A stretch of DNA of 64,000 nucleotides from assembly GCF_005116665.1 (NCBI RefSeq), contig NZ_SWCJ01000004.1, positions 1-64,000 of the forward strand, written 5' to 3'. The first letter of the stretch is position 1; each line of letters starts with the position of its first letter. Shown here in pieces: positions 18,514 through 27,423 of this stretch. Source of the stretch: Ferrimonas aestuarii. GTDB lineage: Bacteria > Pseudomonadota > Gammaproteobacteria > Enterobacterales > Shewanellaceae. The notes below the pieces were generated by a model that did no database searches, was not told the DNA's origin, and worked only from the letters and a program-made list of their open reading frames with translations. The translations under genes and the position numbers were made by a program.

Positions 18514-19977
18514 ATGAAAGCCTCTCTACAGCTCAAATTAGGGCAACAGCTGACCATGACACCTCAGCTGCAACAAGCCATCAAGCTGTTGCAGTTGTCC
18601 ACTTTGGATCTACAACAGGAGATCCAAGAAGCCTTGGAAGCGAACCCTTTACTGGAAGCTGACGAAGAGTACCAATCCGCCACCTCCGAGAGTACCAATT
18701 CTGAGGCAACCACCGCCAATGAACTGGATGCAGCCCCAGAGCCTGCTAGCTTGGATACCAGCGAAGCATTAAGCCAAACCGACATGCCAGAGGATCTGCA
18801 AGTGGATACCTCTTGGGATGAGTACTACACCTCGGCGCCTGTCTCCTCTTCGATGCCATCCCGTGATGACGATATGCCCTATCAAGGCAGCACCAGCGAT
18901 TCACTGCAAGATCATCTTCTGTGGCAGATGGAACTGACCCCGATGAGCGATACCGATCGCGCCATCGCCATCGCCATCATTGATGCTACCGATGAGCGCG
19001 GCTACCTAACTCAAAGCGCTGACGACATCCTAGAAGCCTTGGGTGATGAAGAGGTAGAGCTCGACGAGATAGAAGCCGTCCTAAAGCGCGTACAACGGTT
19101 TGATCCCGTCGGCGTCTGTGCACGAGATCTGAGTGAGTGCCTACTGGTACAGCTAAGTCAATTCGCTAAAGAAACCCCTTGGAAAGCCGAAGCTGAGATG
19201 CTGATTCGTGAACACATGGATCTGCTTGCCAACCGTGACTTTCGCGGCTTGATGCGAAAAACCCGCCTAAAGGAAGATGAACTAAAAGCGGCGATGGACT
19301 TGATTCAAACCCTGAACCCTCGTCCTGGCAGTGCGCTGATCTCGGAAAACGATCAGTACGTGATTCCTGATGTGGCCGTCAGCAAACAGAAAGGTCGCTG
19401 GGTGGTTGAACTCAACCCAGACGCCATGCCGAAGATTCGCATTAACGAACAGTACGCCGCCCTTAGTCGTAATCGCTCCAACCAAGCAGACAGCCAATTT
19501 ATTCGTGGCCACCTGCAGGAAGCAAAATGGTTCATTAAAAGCTTAGAAAGCCGCAATGAAACCCTACTGAAGGTATCGAACTGTATCGTGCAGTATCAAC
19601 AGGGCTTTTTGGAGTATGGCGAAGAGGCGATGAAGCCAATGGTACTCAATGATGTTGCCGAAGCCGTCGACATGCATGAATCCACCATCTCCCGCGTAAC
19701 CACCCAAAAGTACATGCACACCCCCCGTGGCATCTTCGAACTGAAGTACTTCTTCTCTAGCCACGTAGCAACGGAAAGCGGCGGCGAGTGCTCTTCGACC
19801 GCAATTCGTGCTTTAATTAAAAAGTTAGTTGCCGCTGAGAACCCAAGGAAACCTCTCAGCGACAGTAAAATGGCGGAGCTGCTTGCAGAGCAGGGCATCA
19901 AAGTCGCACGGCGAACCATCGCCAAGTACCGCGAGGCCCTCTCTATTGCTCCTTCCAACCAGAGGAAGAGCCTGTAA
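18514..19977 (+). CDS. rpoN: RNA polymerase sigma-54 factor
   Basis: Alternative sigma factor for enhancer-dependent promoters (nitrogen, flagella and others). The 487-residue product begins with the glutamine-rich activator-interacting region I ([20 protein letters not shown]), then an acidic region II (about 48-115), the core-binding region and the C-terminal RpoN box [10 protein letters not shown] (465-474) that reads the -24 element. It follows lptB by 64 bases and precedes hpf-ptsN-rapZ-npr, the usual gammaproteobacterial arrangement. I noticed no convincing sigma-54 promoter in the window, though I did not scan exhaustively. Confidence 0.97.
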   Translation: MKASLQLKLGQQLTMTPQLQQAIKLLQLSTLDLQQEIQEALEANPLLEADEEYQSATSESTNSEATTANELDAAPEPASLDTSEALSQTDMPEDLQVDTSWDEYYTSAPVSSSMPSRDDDMPYQGSTSDSLQDHLLWQMELTPMSDTDRAIAIAIIDATDERGYLTQSADDILEALGDEEVELDEIEAVLKRVQRFDPVGVCARDLSECLLVQLSQFAKETPWKAEAEMLIREHMDLLANRDFRGLMRKTRLKEDELKAAMDLIQTLNPRPGSALISENDQYVIPDVAVSKQKGRWVVELNPDAMPKIRINEQYAALSRNRSNQADSQFIRGHLQEAKWFIKSLESRNETLLKVSNCIVQYQQGFLEYGEEAMKPMVLNDVAEAVDMHESTISRVTTQKYMHTPRGIFELKYFFSSHVATESGGECSSTAIRALIKKLVAAENPRKPLSDSKMAELLAEQGIKVARRTIAKYREALSIAPSNQRKSL

Positions 19978-20000
19978 CAGGCTGACAAAGGAGGAACCCT

Positions 20001-20288
20001 ATGCAGATCAATCTTACCGGCCATCATGTCGACATTACTGAATCGCTACGGGACTATGTACATACGAAATTCGATAAGCTTGAACGGCATTTTGATCACA
20101 TATCTAATGTGCACGTAGTACTCAATGTTGAGAAACTTCAGCAAACCGCCGAAGCCAAACTCCACCTCAGTGGCCGGGAAGTATTCGCCACCCACCAGCA
20201 CGACAACATGTACGCAGCCATCGACGGTCTAATTGACAAGTTAGATAGGCAAGTCATTAAACACAAAGAGAAAATGTCACGTCACTAA
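20001..20288 (+). CDS. hpf: Ribosome hibernation promoting factor
   Basis: Small protein that binds the 30S decoding region and promotes 100S ribosome dimers in stationary phase. The 95-residue product is of the short HPF type (MQINLTGHHVDITESLRDYV at the start; DNMYAAIDGLIDKLDRQVIKHK at the end). A strong ribosome binding site GGAGG lies six bases before the ATG. It is one base upstream of ptsN. Confidence 0.95.
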   Translation: MQINLTGHHVDITESLRDYVHTKFDKLERHFDHISNVHVVLNVEKLQQTAEAKLHLSGREVFATHQHDNMYAAIDGLIDKLDRQVIKHKEKMSRH

Positions 20289-20289
20289 C

Positions 20290-20736
20290 ATGGACATATC
20301 GAGCATACTAAGCCCGGAGTGCGCCACCATCGCCGCTCCGGGCATGAGTAAGAAACGGGCGTTGGAGTTGATTTCCCAACTGGCAAACCAGCGTCATCCT
20401 CAGTTGGATCAGCAGCAACTTTTTGAGAGCCTGCTCGCCCGTGAAAAAATGGGCAGCACAGGCATTGGTCAAGGTATTGCGCTTCCGCATGGACGTTTGC
20501 AAGAGGTGGACCAAGCCTTTGCCGTGTTCGTGAAGTGCGATGAAGCGATCCCTTACGATGCCATCGATGGCCAACCGGTTGATCTGCTGTTCGCTCTCTT
20601 TGTTCCAGAGGACAGTTGCAAACAACACCTGTCAACGCTGGCCTCAATGGCCGAGCGACTGAATAACAAAGAGACCTGCCGTTCACTCAGGAAAGCCCAC
20701 AGCGAAGATGAGCTTTATCAATTGGTGACCGCGTGA
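20290..20736 (+). CDS. ptsN: Nitrogen regulatory PTS enzyme IIA
   Basis: EIIA-Ntr, terminal phosphate acceptor of the regulatory nitrogen PTS; its phosphorylation state controls potassium transport and other targets in enterics. The 148-residue product has the PTS IIA-2 fold and the active-site histidine His67 in GIALPHGRL. The stop overlaps the rapZ GTG start by four bases. Enzyme I-Ntr (ptsP) is not in the window. Confidence 0.95.
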   Translation: MDISSILSPECATIAAPGMSKKRALELISQLANQRHPQLDQQQLFESLLAREKMGSTGIGQGIALPHGRLQEVDQAFAVFVKCDEAIPYDAIDGQPVDLLFALFVPEDSCKQHLSTLASMAERLNNKETCRSLRKAHSEDELYQLVTA

Positions 20737-21584
20737 AACTGATTATTCTGTCTGGCCGCTCCGGAGCAGGAAAATCCGTAGCCTTACGAGTCTTGGAAGA
20801 TCTTGGCTGCTACTGCGTCGATAACCTCCCCGCAACTATGCTGGGAGATCTAGTTCAAGAGATGCGTCACAGCTGTGATACTCTGGCCGTCAGCCTCGAC
20901 ATCCGTAACCTTCCAGGCCACTCAGAGCGTATCCCGGAACTGCTCAAGGCGCTACCGCCTGAAGTGGAACAGCAGGTCTACTTCCTTGACGCCAAAGATG
21001 ACACCCTAATTCGCCGCTACAGCGAAACTCGCCGTCTGCATCCGCTTTCGGTCAATGGCCGCTCACTGGCAGATGCCATTGCTGCAGAAGTTGAGATGCT
21101 AAAGCCTCTCAAAGCCATTGCCGACCATAGCTTCCTGACCGATCAACTTTCCGTCCATCAGTTAGCAGATGAAATTCGCACTCGATTGCTGGGGCAAACG
21201 GAACGCGAACTGCTGATGGTTTTCGAATCCTTCGGCTTTAAACACGGCATCGCCAACGACGCCGACTTCGTGTTTGATGTTCGCTTTCTGCCAAACCCTC
21301 ACTGGGACCCAAAACTCAGGCCATTAACCGGTTTGGATAAGCCGGTACAAGAATACTTTGAGTCCGAATCGGAAGTGGCACGATTTATCGATCACACCCA
21401 AGCCTTTATCAACAACTGGCTACCCATGCTGCAACGCAACAACCGCGCTTACCTAACCATTGCCATCGGCTGTACCGGTGGTCAGCACCGCAGTGTCTAC
21501 ATTGCCCAGCAGTTGGCCAAACGCTTTAGCCAAAGCCAGCATCAAACGTCGGTACGTCACCGTGAACTCAATCAGCCTGACTAG
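20733..21584 (+). CDS. rapZ: RNase adapter protein RapZ
   Basis: RNA-binding protein that in E. coli delivers the small RNA GlmZ to RNase E and so controls glucosamine-6-phosphate synthesis. The 283-residue product has Walker A GRSGAGKS (8-15), and the C-terminal domain with FGFKHGIANDADFVFDVRFLPNP and IGCTGGQHRSVYIA. It uses a GTG start coupled to the ptsN stop. The 3' end overlaps npr by 23 bases. Confidence 0.95.
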   Translation: MKLIILSGRSGAGKSVALRVLEDLGCYCVDNLPATMLGDLVQEMRHSCDTLAVSLDIRNLPGHSERIPELLKALPPEVEQQVYFLDAKDDTLIRRYSETRRLHPLSVNGRSLADAIAAEVEMLKPLKAIADHSFLTDQLSVHQLADEIRTRLLGQTERELLMVFESFGFKHGIANDADFVFDVRFLPNPHWDPKLRPLTGLDKPVQEYFESESEVARFIDHTQAFINNWLPMLQRNNRAYLTIAIGCTGGQHRSVYIAQQLAKRFSQSQHQTSVRHRELNQPD

Positions 21585-21843
21585 GCGGCTCAAGGTCGTT
21601 AACCGCCTGGGGCTTCATGCCCGAGCCGCCACTCGGCTGGCACAGGTCGCCAACAGCTTCGATGCGGAGATTGAGGTCAGCCACGGAGATCAGCAAGCCA
21701 GTGCCAACAGCGTGCTAGCCCTATTAATGCTGCAAACCTGTCAAGGGGAAGAGGTCGAAGTACACTGCAGCGGCGAACAAGCGGAGCAGGCCATGGACGC
21801 GATAACTACCCTGTTCAGCAGCCGATTCGACGAAGAGGACTAA
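21562..21843 (+). CDS. ptsO: Phosphocarrier protein NPr (HPr-like)
   Basis: HPr-like carrier passing phosphate from enzyme I-Ntr to PtsN. The 93-residue product has the active-site histidine in RLGLHARAATRL (His19) and the regulatory-region pattern QASANSVLALLML. The GTG at 21562 lies inside the end of rapZ and gives the usual length; the open frame extends farther into rapZ without homology. A strong hairpin terminator follows at 21892. Confidence 0.92.
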   Translation: MNSISLTRRLKVVNRLGLHARAATRLAQVANSFDAEIEVSHGDQQASANSVLALLMLQTCQGEEVEVHCSGEQAEQAMDAITTLFSSRFDEED

Positions 21844-21891
21844 GCCGATTAGCCTCAGACGTATGATTTAACGCCGAATTGTTGGTACAAC

Positions 21892-21919
21892 AAAAAAGGA
21901 CGCATCGGCGTCCTTTTTT
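21892..21919. terminator. Bidirectional terminator between npr and pmbA
   Basis: GGACGC / GCGTCC (21898-21903 with 21908-21913) with a four-base loop is flanked by A and T runs, extending the stem and giving a U-tract in both directions. It can end npr on the plus strand and pmbA on the minus strand. Confidence 0.93.
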
Positions 21920-21938
21920 CCATATGCAGTCAACCCTG

Positions 21939-23276
21939 CTAGCTGCCCGCCACCTTCATCTCGCTGAGCAGTACCGAACCAATACCGATACTGGAACGAG
22001 GGTCACGGTCGGTGCCCACCATCACCAACTCTTGGTACATCTGCTTTAGATTGCCAGCAATGGTGATCTCATGCACCGGGTACTGAATCACGCCATTCTC
22101 AACCCAGAAACCGGCGGCGCCGCGGCTATAGTTGCCCGTTACCGTATTCACTCCCTGGCCCATCAACTCGGTCACATACAGCCCGGTGCCCAGCTGTTTA
22201 AGCATCGACTCCAAGTCACCACCATTGGCCTCAACCTGCCAGTTGTAGATGCCGCCAGCATGCCCTGTGGTGGTCATGCCAAGGCGCCGTGACGAATACG
22301 CGGTTAACAGGTAGCTCTGCAAAATACCGTCGGCGACGATATCGCGCTTGGAGGTCGCTACCCCTTCACCATCGAATGGTGCGCTGGATAAGCCACCCAT
22401 CATATGAGGGTTTTCTTGGATATTGAACCAACTTGGTAGAATCTGAGTCCCTAAGCTGTTCATCAAGAACGATGACTCTCGGTACAACGCCGAGCCACTG
22501 ATGGCGCCAACTAGGTGCCCGATCAGCCCAGTGGCGGTTTCCGCAGAAAACAGCACCGGCACTTTGCAGGTATTGATCTTACGCGCCCCTAAACGAGCTG
22601 CCACTTTGTCTGCGGCTTTGAGGCCTAGGCTTTCTGGAGTGTTAAGCTTGCTGAAATAGCGAGAGACGCTGTAATCGTAATCGCGCTCCATGCCCAGCTC
22701 GTCCTTACCGATTAGTACTACCGATAAGCTGTGACGAGAGGAGGCGTAGCTGCCCAAAAAACCATGACTGTTGCCATATACCTTAATGCCGCTGTGGCTG
22801 TTGCAACTGGCACCATCGGACATGGAAACTTTGCCACTGTCCAGTGCCGCCTGCTCACACGCTGCCGCCAACTCGATGCCATGCTCAGGGCTCAGTTCAT
22901 GGGGATGATAGAGATCCAAATCCGGCAAGGTTTTCGCCATCAACTCAGCGTCGGCCAAGCCGTTGAATTTATCGGCAGTGGTGTATTTGGCAATGCCATC
23001 AGCGGCGCGCACCGCATCGACGATCGCCTGCTCACTGAGATCCGACGTTGAGGCATTGCCTTTGCGTCCCTCGCGGTAGAGAGAGATCCCTAGAGCACCA
23101 TCTTTGTTAAACTCAACCGTCTCAACCTCACCCATGCGGGTCGAGACCGACAATCCCTGCTGCTTACTAATGGCCACTTCGGCGGCAGACACACCCAACT
23201 TGTTGGCTTCCTCTAGTGCAATGGAAACCGCTTGTTCAAGTTGTGCGCGCTGCTGTTCAATACTGAGTTGAGTCAC
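21939..23276 (-). CDS. pmbA: Metalloprotease-associated protein PmbA (TldE)
   Basis: Partner subunit of the TldD/TldE protease, which matures microcin B17 and cleaves unfolded peptides and the CcdA antitoxin in E. coli. The 445-residue product belongs to the PmbA/TldE family (RMGEVETVEFNKDG; MGGLSSAPFDGEGVAT; GNYSRGAAGFWVENG) and lacks the HExxxH zinc motif found in TldD, as expected for TldE. The GTG start at 23276 has GGGA about eight bases upstream. The partner tldD is 1.8 kb away, also on the minus strand. Confidence 0.93.
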   Translation of the reverse strand: MTQLSIEQQRAQLEQAVSIALEEANKLGVSAAEVAISKQQGLSVSTRMGEVETVEFNKDGALGISLYREGRKGNASTSDLSEQAIVDAVRAADGIAKYTTADKFNGLADAELMAKTLPDLDLYHPHELSPEHGIELAAACEQAALDSGKVSMSDGASCNSHSGIKVYGNSHGFLGSYASSRHSLSVVLIGKDELGMERDYDYSVSRYFSKLNTPESLGLKAADKVAARLGARKINTCKVPVLFSAETATGLIGHLVGAISGSALYRESSFLMNSLGTQILPSWFNIQENPHMMGGLSSAPFDGEGVATSKRDIVADGILQSYLLTAYSSRRLGMTTTGHAGGIYNWQVEANGGDLESMLKQLGTGLYVTELMGQGVNTVTGNYSRGAAGFWVENGVIQYPVHEITIAGNLKQMYQELVMVGTDRDPRSSIGIGSVLLSEMKVAGS

Positions 23277-23431
23277 GAAAACATCCCAAAAAACTGTGTT
23301 GCCTCAAAGGATAGCAAAGACCACCTAGGCTTCGATAGGGGCTTATCCGCCTCCGTTGAGCGATGGAGTTGCTAGTGACAAGCTCTGGGGGCTGGTAGAA
23401 TAGGCAGATTAACCAATAGCGGAGAGAGACT

Positions 23432-23959
23432 ATGGCGGCATCACGCCCATCCGATGAAGAACAACAGGAATGGATCAGCAAATCCGAGCTGAAGCGAGAA
23501 GCCGAAGAGCTACAGAAGATCGGCAATGAGATCGTGGCCTTAGGCAAAGGCGATCTGGCCAAAATCCCAATGGACGAAGAACTTGAGCTCGCCGTTGCTC
23601 TGGCACTGCGCCTCAAAGGCAAAAACGAGGCCCATCGCCGTCAGCTGCAATTTATCGGCAAGCTGCTGCGTTTTCGCGACGTTGAGCCCATTCGTGAAGC
23701 TCTGGATAAGATCCGCAACAAACATAACCAAGCCAGCCAGCATTTCCACAAAATGGAGCAATGGCGTGACCGCCTGATTGCTGAGGGAGACGACGCCATT
23801 CAAGCGCTGTTTGCAGAGTGCCCAGAGATGGAATCGGAGCGGCAGCGGGTTCGCCAGTTGGTACGTCAAGCCAACAAAGAAGCCAAGACCAGTAAGCTAC
23901 CTAAGGCCAGTCGAGAGCTGTTTAAGCTGATCCGAGAGCATTTGGAAGACAAACTGTAG
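23432..23959 (+). CDS. darP: Ribosome-associated protein DarP (YjgA, DUF615)
   Basis: Small basic/acidic helical protein that binds late 50S subunit intermediates and helps their maturation in E. coli. The 175-residue product shows the DUF615 pattern EWISKSELKREAEELQKIG, LALRLKGKNEAHRRQLQFIGKL and RQLVRQANKEAK. It is divergent from pmbA, its usual partner in gammaproteobacteria, across a 155-base gap that must hold both promoters. Confidence 0.93.
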   Translation: MAASRPSDEEQQEWISKSELKREAEELQKIGNEIVALGKGDLAKIPMDEELELAVALALRLKGKNEAHRRQLQFIGKLLRFRDVEPIREALDKIRNKHNQASQHFHKMEQWRDRLIAEGDDAIQALFAECPEMESERQRVRQLVRQANKEAKTSKLPKASRELFKLIREHLEDKL

Positions 23960-23976
23960 ACTGCTCAATCAAATGC

Positions 23977-24004
23977 AAAAAAGGCGCCTGACGGCGCCTT
24001 TTTG
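23977..24004. terminator. Bidirectional terminator between darP and the outer-membrane protein gene
   Basis: GGCGCC / GGCGCC (23983-23988 with 23993-23998), loop TGAC, is flanked by an A run on the left and a T run on the right, so it works for both convergent genes. Confidence 0.93.
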
Positions 24005-24006
24005 AT

Positions 24007-24879
24007 TTAGAACGTGAAGGTGGCTGACAAGCCTAATGCACTCTCTGCATCCACATCCAACTTACGGTTCTGCTGGCCGTGGTATTCCAAGTCACCATCG
24101 TCGCGGTAACCTAAGAACGCCGATAGGTGCCAATTTGTCTGCATGAAACTGGCTCGCAAGAAACTAATTGGCTGGCTGATTTCGACCGTGCCTTCGTCAA
24201 TGGCAAATCGTTGCTGACGATAAGCACTACCAAACCCGAACTGCCACTCCGGCGACAGCTGATAGCTCAGCTCAAGTCCAGCTCGGCCGCTAAAGCCCGG
24301 CTCAAATGGGTTGTCCAGCGTCCAACGGTCATTGATCTCCCAGCGAATAAACAATACGGGAATCATCGATACCGCATAGGGATCATTGAAGTAGCCAAGG
24401 CCACCACCCAACACCAGGTTTTTCTTAACGGGATAGCTCGCTCCCGCCAGCAAACCGTAACCAAAACCATCACTAGCATCGGCAGTGTTGGCCCAAGCCC
24501 AATGGACACGAGGTCCAACAAACCAAGTCCAACTGTCTTTACTTGGCTTAACAAAGTTCAGGCCAAAGCCGAGGTCTTGCTGGTTATCCCAGTCCCGATA
24601 GCCCGCTAAGTTATACCCTTGGCCATCGAAATTGGTGTAATAGTAATCCATTGAGGTGGTCATCACCCACCCCTGCTGCACCGGCATGGTAAAGCTTAAG
24701 TCGAAGCCATAGTTGGCTTGTTCTAACTTACCATCAGGCTGTACCGATGTTTCCGGCATCTGCACGCCGTATACCGTTAACTCCCACGGTGTGAATGATG
24801 GCCGTTCCGAGGCCGATGTTGGCAGTGCCGTGATTGAGGCTGACACAACAAACGCGGCCAGTAAGCTACGTTGATTCAT
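24007..24879 (-). CDS. Putative outer-membrane beta-barrel protein
   Basis: I do not recognise a specific function. The 290-residue product starts with a clear Sec signal peptide (about 1-23, ending PTSA) and continues as alternating polar and aromatic segments rich in Trp, Tyr and Gly (for example FWQ-type strand ends WTWFVGPRVHWAW and FGYGLLAGASY), finishing with phenylalanine (SATFTF), the hallmark of BAM-assembled barrels. Size suggests 10-12 strands; DUF6268-type porin-like proteins are a possible match. It is a lone gene between darP and tldD, flanked by terminators on both sides, and interrupts a gene order that is otherwise conserved. Confidence 0.7.
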   Translation of the reverse strand: MNQRSLLAAFVVSASITALPTSASERPSFTPWELTVYGVQMPETSVQPDGKLEQANYGFDLSFTMPVQQGWVMTTSMDYYYTNFDGQGYNLAGYRDWDNQQDLGFGLNFVKPSKDSWTWFVGPRVHWAWANTADASDGFGYGLLAGASYPVKKNLVLGGGLGYFNDPYAVSMIPVLFIRWEINDRWTLDNPFEPGFSGRAGLELSYQLSPEWQFGFGSAYRQQRFAIDEGTVEISQPISFLRASFMQTNWHLSAFLGYRDDGDLEYHGQQNRKLDVDAESALGLSATFTF

Positions 24880-24973
24880 CCTGTTGTCCTTTTCTCTATC
24901 TCATTAATAAAACGAGCTAATTAAATAAACTACCTCAGCACTACGGGAATAAAAAGTGCTCAGTTCAATTTGG

Positions 24974-25006
24974 CAAAAAATAACAAAGCGAGCCGAAGCT
25001 CGCTTT
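24974..25006 (-). terminator. Rho-independent terminator after tldD
   Basis: On the minus strand the 9-base stem AAAGCGAGC / GCTCGCTTT closes a TTCG tetraloop and is followed by GTTATTTTTT. Confidence 0.9.
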
Positions 25007-25051
25007 GGGGCGCGGAATTTATCACTAAATAAACGTTCGAGCTATCGAATT

Positions 25052-26500
25052 TTACTCAGTGCCACCCACAGTCAGTCGATCCAGTTTTAGCGTCGGCTGG
25101 CCAACCCCAACCGGTACACTCTGGCCCTCTTTACCACATACGCCGACACCTTGGTCAAGGGAGAGATCGTTACCCACCATGCTGATGGTTTGCATCGCCT
25201 CAGGACCATTGCCAATCAAGGTGGCTCCTTTGACTGGCGTCGTCAGTTTGCCGTTTTCAATCAGATAAGCCTCACTGGCGGAGAACACAAATTTGCCGGA
25301 CGTGATGTCCACTTGACCACCGCCAAAGTTGGGAGCGTAGATCCCCTGTTTCACCGACGCGATGATCTCCTCCGGGCAGTGCTCACCACCCAACATATAA
25401 GTGTTGGTCATCCGAGGCATTGGCATGTGGGCGTAGGACTCACGACGACCATTGCCCGTAGGGGCCATCCCCATCAGGCGCGCATTGAGCTTATCCTGCA
25501 TGTACCCTTTCAAAATGCCATTTTCAATCAGCATGGTGTTCTGCGCTGGCGTGCCCTCATCGTCAATGGTTATGGAACCACGACGACCACTTAGGGTGCC
25601 GTCATCCACCACGGTGCACAATTCACTAGCAACCTTCTCGCCGATTCGGCCAGCAAACGCACTGGAGCCTTTACGGTTAAAGTCCCCTTCAAGTCCATGA
25701 CCTACCGCTTCGTGAAGCAGAACCCCTGGCCAACCAGCCCCAAGCACCACCGGCATCTCACCCGCAGGGGCGTCCACCGCACGTAAGTTCACTTCCGCCA
25801 TCTTGACCGCCTGCTGACATAACTGCAGCGCTTTGCGACGGTCTTGGTCATCGGTGACATCCAGCTGGGCATAATCGTAACGACCGCCCATGCCAGCACT
25901 GCCTCGTTCGCGGCGATCGCCATCCACCATGATCACCGAACAGTTCAGGCGCACCAAGGGGCGAATGTCACTGGCCAAGGTGCCATCGGATGCGGCGACC
26001 AGCACCTCTTCATACACCGCCGATAAGCTGGCCACCACCTGAGTAACCCGCGAGTCTAAAGAGCGTGCGTAAGCGTCCATCTCCTGCAGTAGCGACAACT
26101 TCTGCTGTTGTTCCCAGCTACCGATGGGGTCCAAAGCGCCATATCGCTCGGTTGCCGATACCGCCGAGAGGGCTTTCACGCGGCCCTCTCCGCCACTGGC
26201 AGCGATGCCTCGGGCAGCATCCGCGGATTGGAGCAACGCGTCTAAGGTAATCTCATCCGCATAGGCAAAACCGGTTTTCTCGCCATCAATGGCGCGGATA
26301 CCAACGCCCTGCTCGATGTTGAAGCTGCCCTCTTTAACAATGCCATCTTCCAACACCCATGACTCATGACGAGCGGACTGAAGATAGATATCGGAATAAT
26401 CCAGCTTATGCTGATGAATGCGGCCTAACGTTTCATGCAGATGATGCTGCTCTAAGCCTTGAGGTGCCAACAAGCTGTTGCTTACCGTCTTTAATGTCAT
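25052..26500 (-). CDS. tldD: Metalloprotease TldD
   Basis: Catalytic subunit of the TldD/TldE zinc protease. The 482-residue product contains the zinc-binding HEAVGH (His263, Glu264, His268) followed by [14 protein letters not shown], the family hallmark, and the C-terminal [18 protein letters not shown] block. Four bases separate its start from the nitrilase-family gene, so it is the last gene of the mreB-to-tldD series on the minus strand. Confidence 0.95.
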   Translation of the reverse strand: MTLKTVSNSLLAPQGLEQHHLHETLGRIHQHKLDYSDIYLQSARHESWVLEDGIVKEGSFNIEQGVGIRAIDGEKTGFAYADEITLDALLQSADAARGIAASGGEGRVKALSAVSATERYGALDPIGSWEQQQKLSLLQEMDAYARSLDSRVTQVVASLSAVYEEVLVAASDGTLASDIRPLVRLNCSVIMVDGDRRERGSAGMGGRYDYAQLDVTDDQDRRKALQLCQQAVKMAEVNLRAVDAPAGEMPVVLGAGWPGVLLHEAVGHGLEGDFNRKGSSAFAGRIGEKVASELCTVVDDGTLSGRRGSITIDDEGTPAQNTMLIENGILKGYMQDKLNARLMGMAPTGNGRRESYAHMPMPRMTNTYMLGGEHCPEEIIASVKQGIYAPNFGGGQVDITSGKFVFSASEAYLIENGKLTTPVKGATLIGNGPEAMQTISMVGNDLSLDQGVGVCGKEGQSVPVGVGQPTLKLDRLTVGGTE

Positions 26501-26504
26501 AAGT

Positions 26505-27338
26505 TCACTTCTTTAACTGAGCCGCCGTAATCGGCATCCGAATATGCTGTTGAGTCGGCATCTGTTGCCGAATCTGATGAATTTTATCTGCGTCAAAGCT
26601 TGCCATGACCATCGAAGGAGATTGCTGTGCCTGGGCCAATACCTCTCCCCATGGACTTACAATCATCGACTGACCCCAGGTCATTCTGCCGTGGTCATGA
26701 GTGCCGCCCTGATTCGCCGCAATCAGATAACACTGATTTTCTATCGCCCTTGCCTGCAAAAGCGGTTGCCAGTGTGCCTCTCCGGTCACCTGGGTAAACG
26801 CCGATGGCAACGCGATGATCTGCGCTCCATTGGCAACCATTGCGCGAAACAGCTCTGGAAATCTTACGTCATAACAGACGGCAATTCCCAATTTTCCAAG
26901 CGGCGTATCAATGACTTCCACATGCTGACCCGGTGCGGTCGTGTCACTTTCACGATATCGACCCACCCCATCGGCAACATCCACATCAAACAGATGCAGC
27001 TTGTTGTAATGGCCAATGCGCCGCCCTGTGTCGTCGAACACCAAACAAGAAGCATAGAAACGACCATCGGGGGCATGAATGGGAATGGTGCCAGCAACCA
27101 AGGTGCAGCGGTGCTCCTGTGCCAGCTGCGACAAGGCCCGTTGCATGGAGCCCTCACCCAGAGGCTCACTCAGAGTCGCCATGGCGTCAGGTTCGCCATC
27201 GAAGCTCATGACGCACTCAGGCAGAACCACCAATTTGGGGCCAGACACCTCAGACAACGGTGCCATGACCTGCCGCAGCATCGCCAAGTTGGTCTCTAGC
27301 GAAGATGAGGAACACAACTGCACTGCATATAGCTTCAT
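26505..27338 (-). CDS. Carbon-nitrogen hydrolase (Nit family, omega-amidase-like)
   Basis: Cytoplasmic nitrilase-superfamily amidase. The catalytic triad is visible: Glu41 (VLPECVMSF), Lys113 (HYNKLHLFD) and Cys155 ([12 protein letters not shown]). Nit1/YbeM-type enzymes hydrolyse deaminated glutathione, a metabolite-repair task, and this is the best guess here. The ATG at 27338 gives 277 residues and a normal N-terminus ([11 protein letters not shown]); the open frame extends 72 codons upstream into the end of yhdP without homology. Its position between yhdP and tldD is common in Shewanella-like genomes. Confidence 0.9.
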   Translation of the reverse strand: MKLYAVQLCSSSSLETNLAMLRQVMAPLSEVSGPKLVVLPECVMSFDGEPDAMATLSEPLGEGSMQRALSQLAQEHRCTLVAGTIPIHAPDGRFYASCLVFDDTGRRIGHYNKLHLFDVDVADGVGRYRESDTTAPGQHVEVIDTPLGKLGIAVCYDVRFPELFRAMVANGAQIIALPSAFTQVTGEAHWQPLLQARAIENQCYLIAANQGGTHDHGRMTWGQSMIVSPWGEVLAQAQQSPSMVMASFDADKIHQIRQQMPTQQHIRMPITAAQLKK

Positions 27339-27423
27339 GATGACGGGTGACTCCTTGTCTGCATCTTTGATGATCGAAACCAATGAACGGCGTCCGCGCC
27401 GAATGGCTAATGACGCCAAAGCA

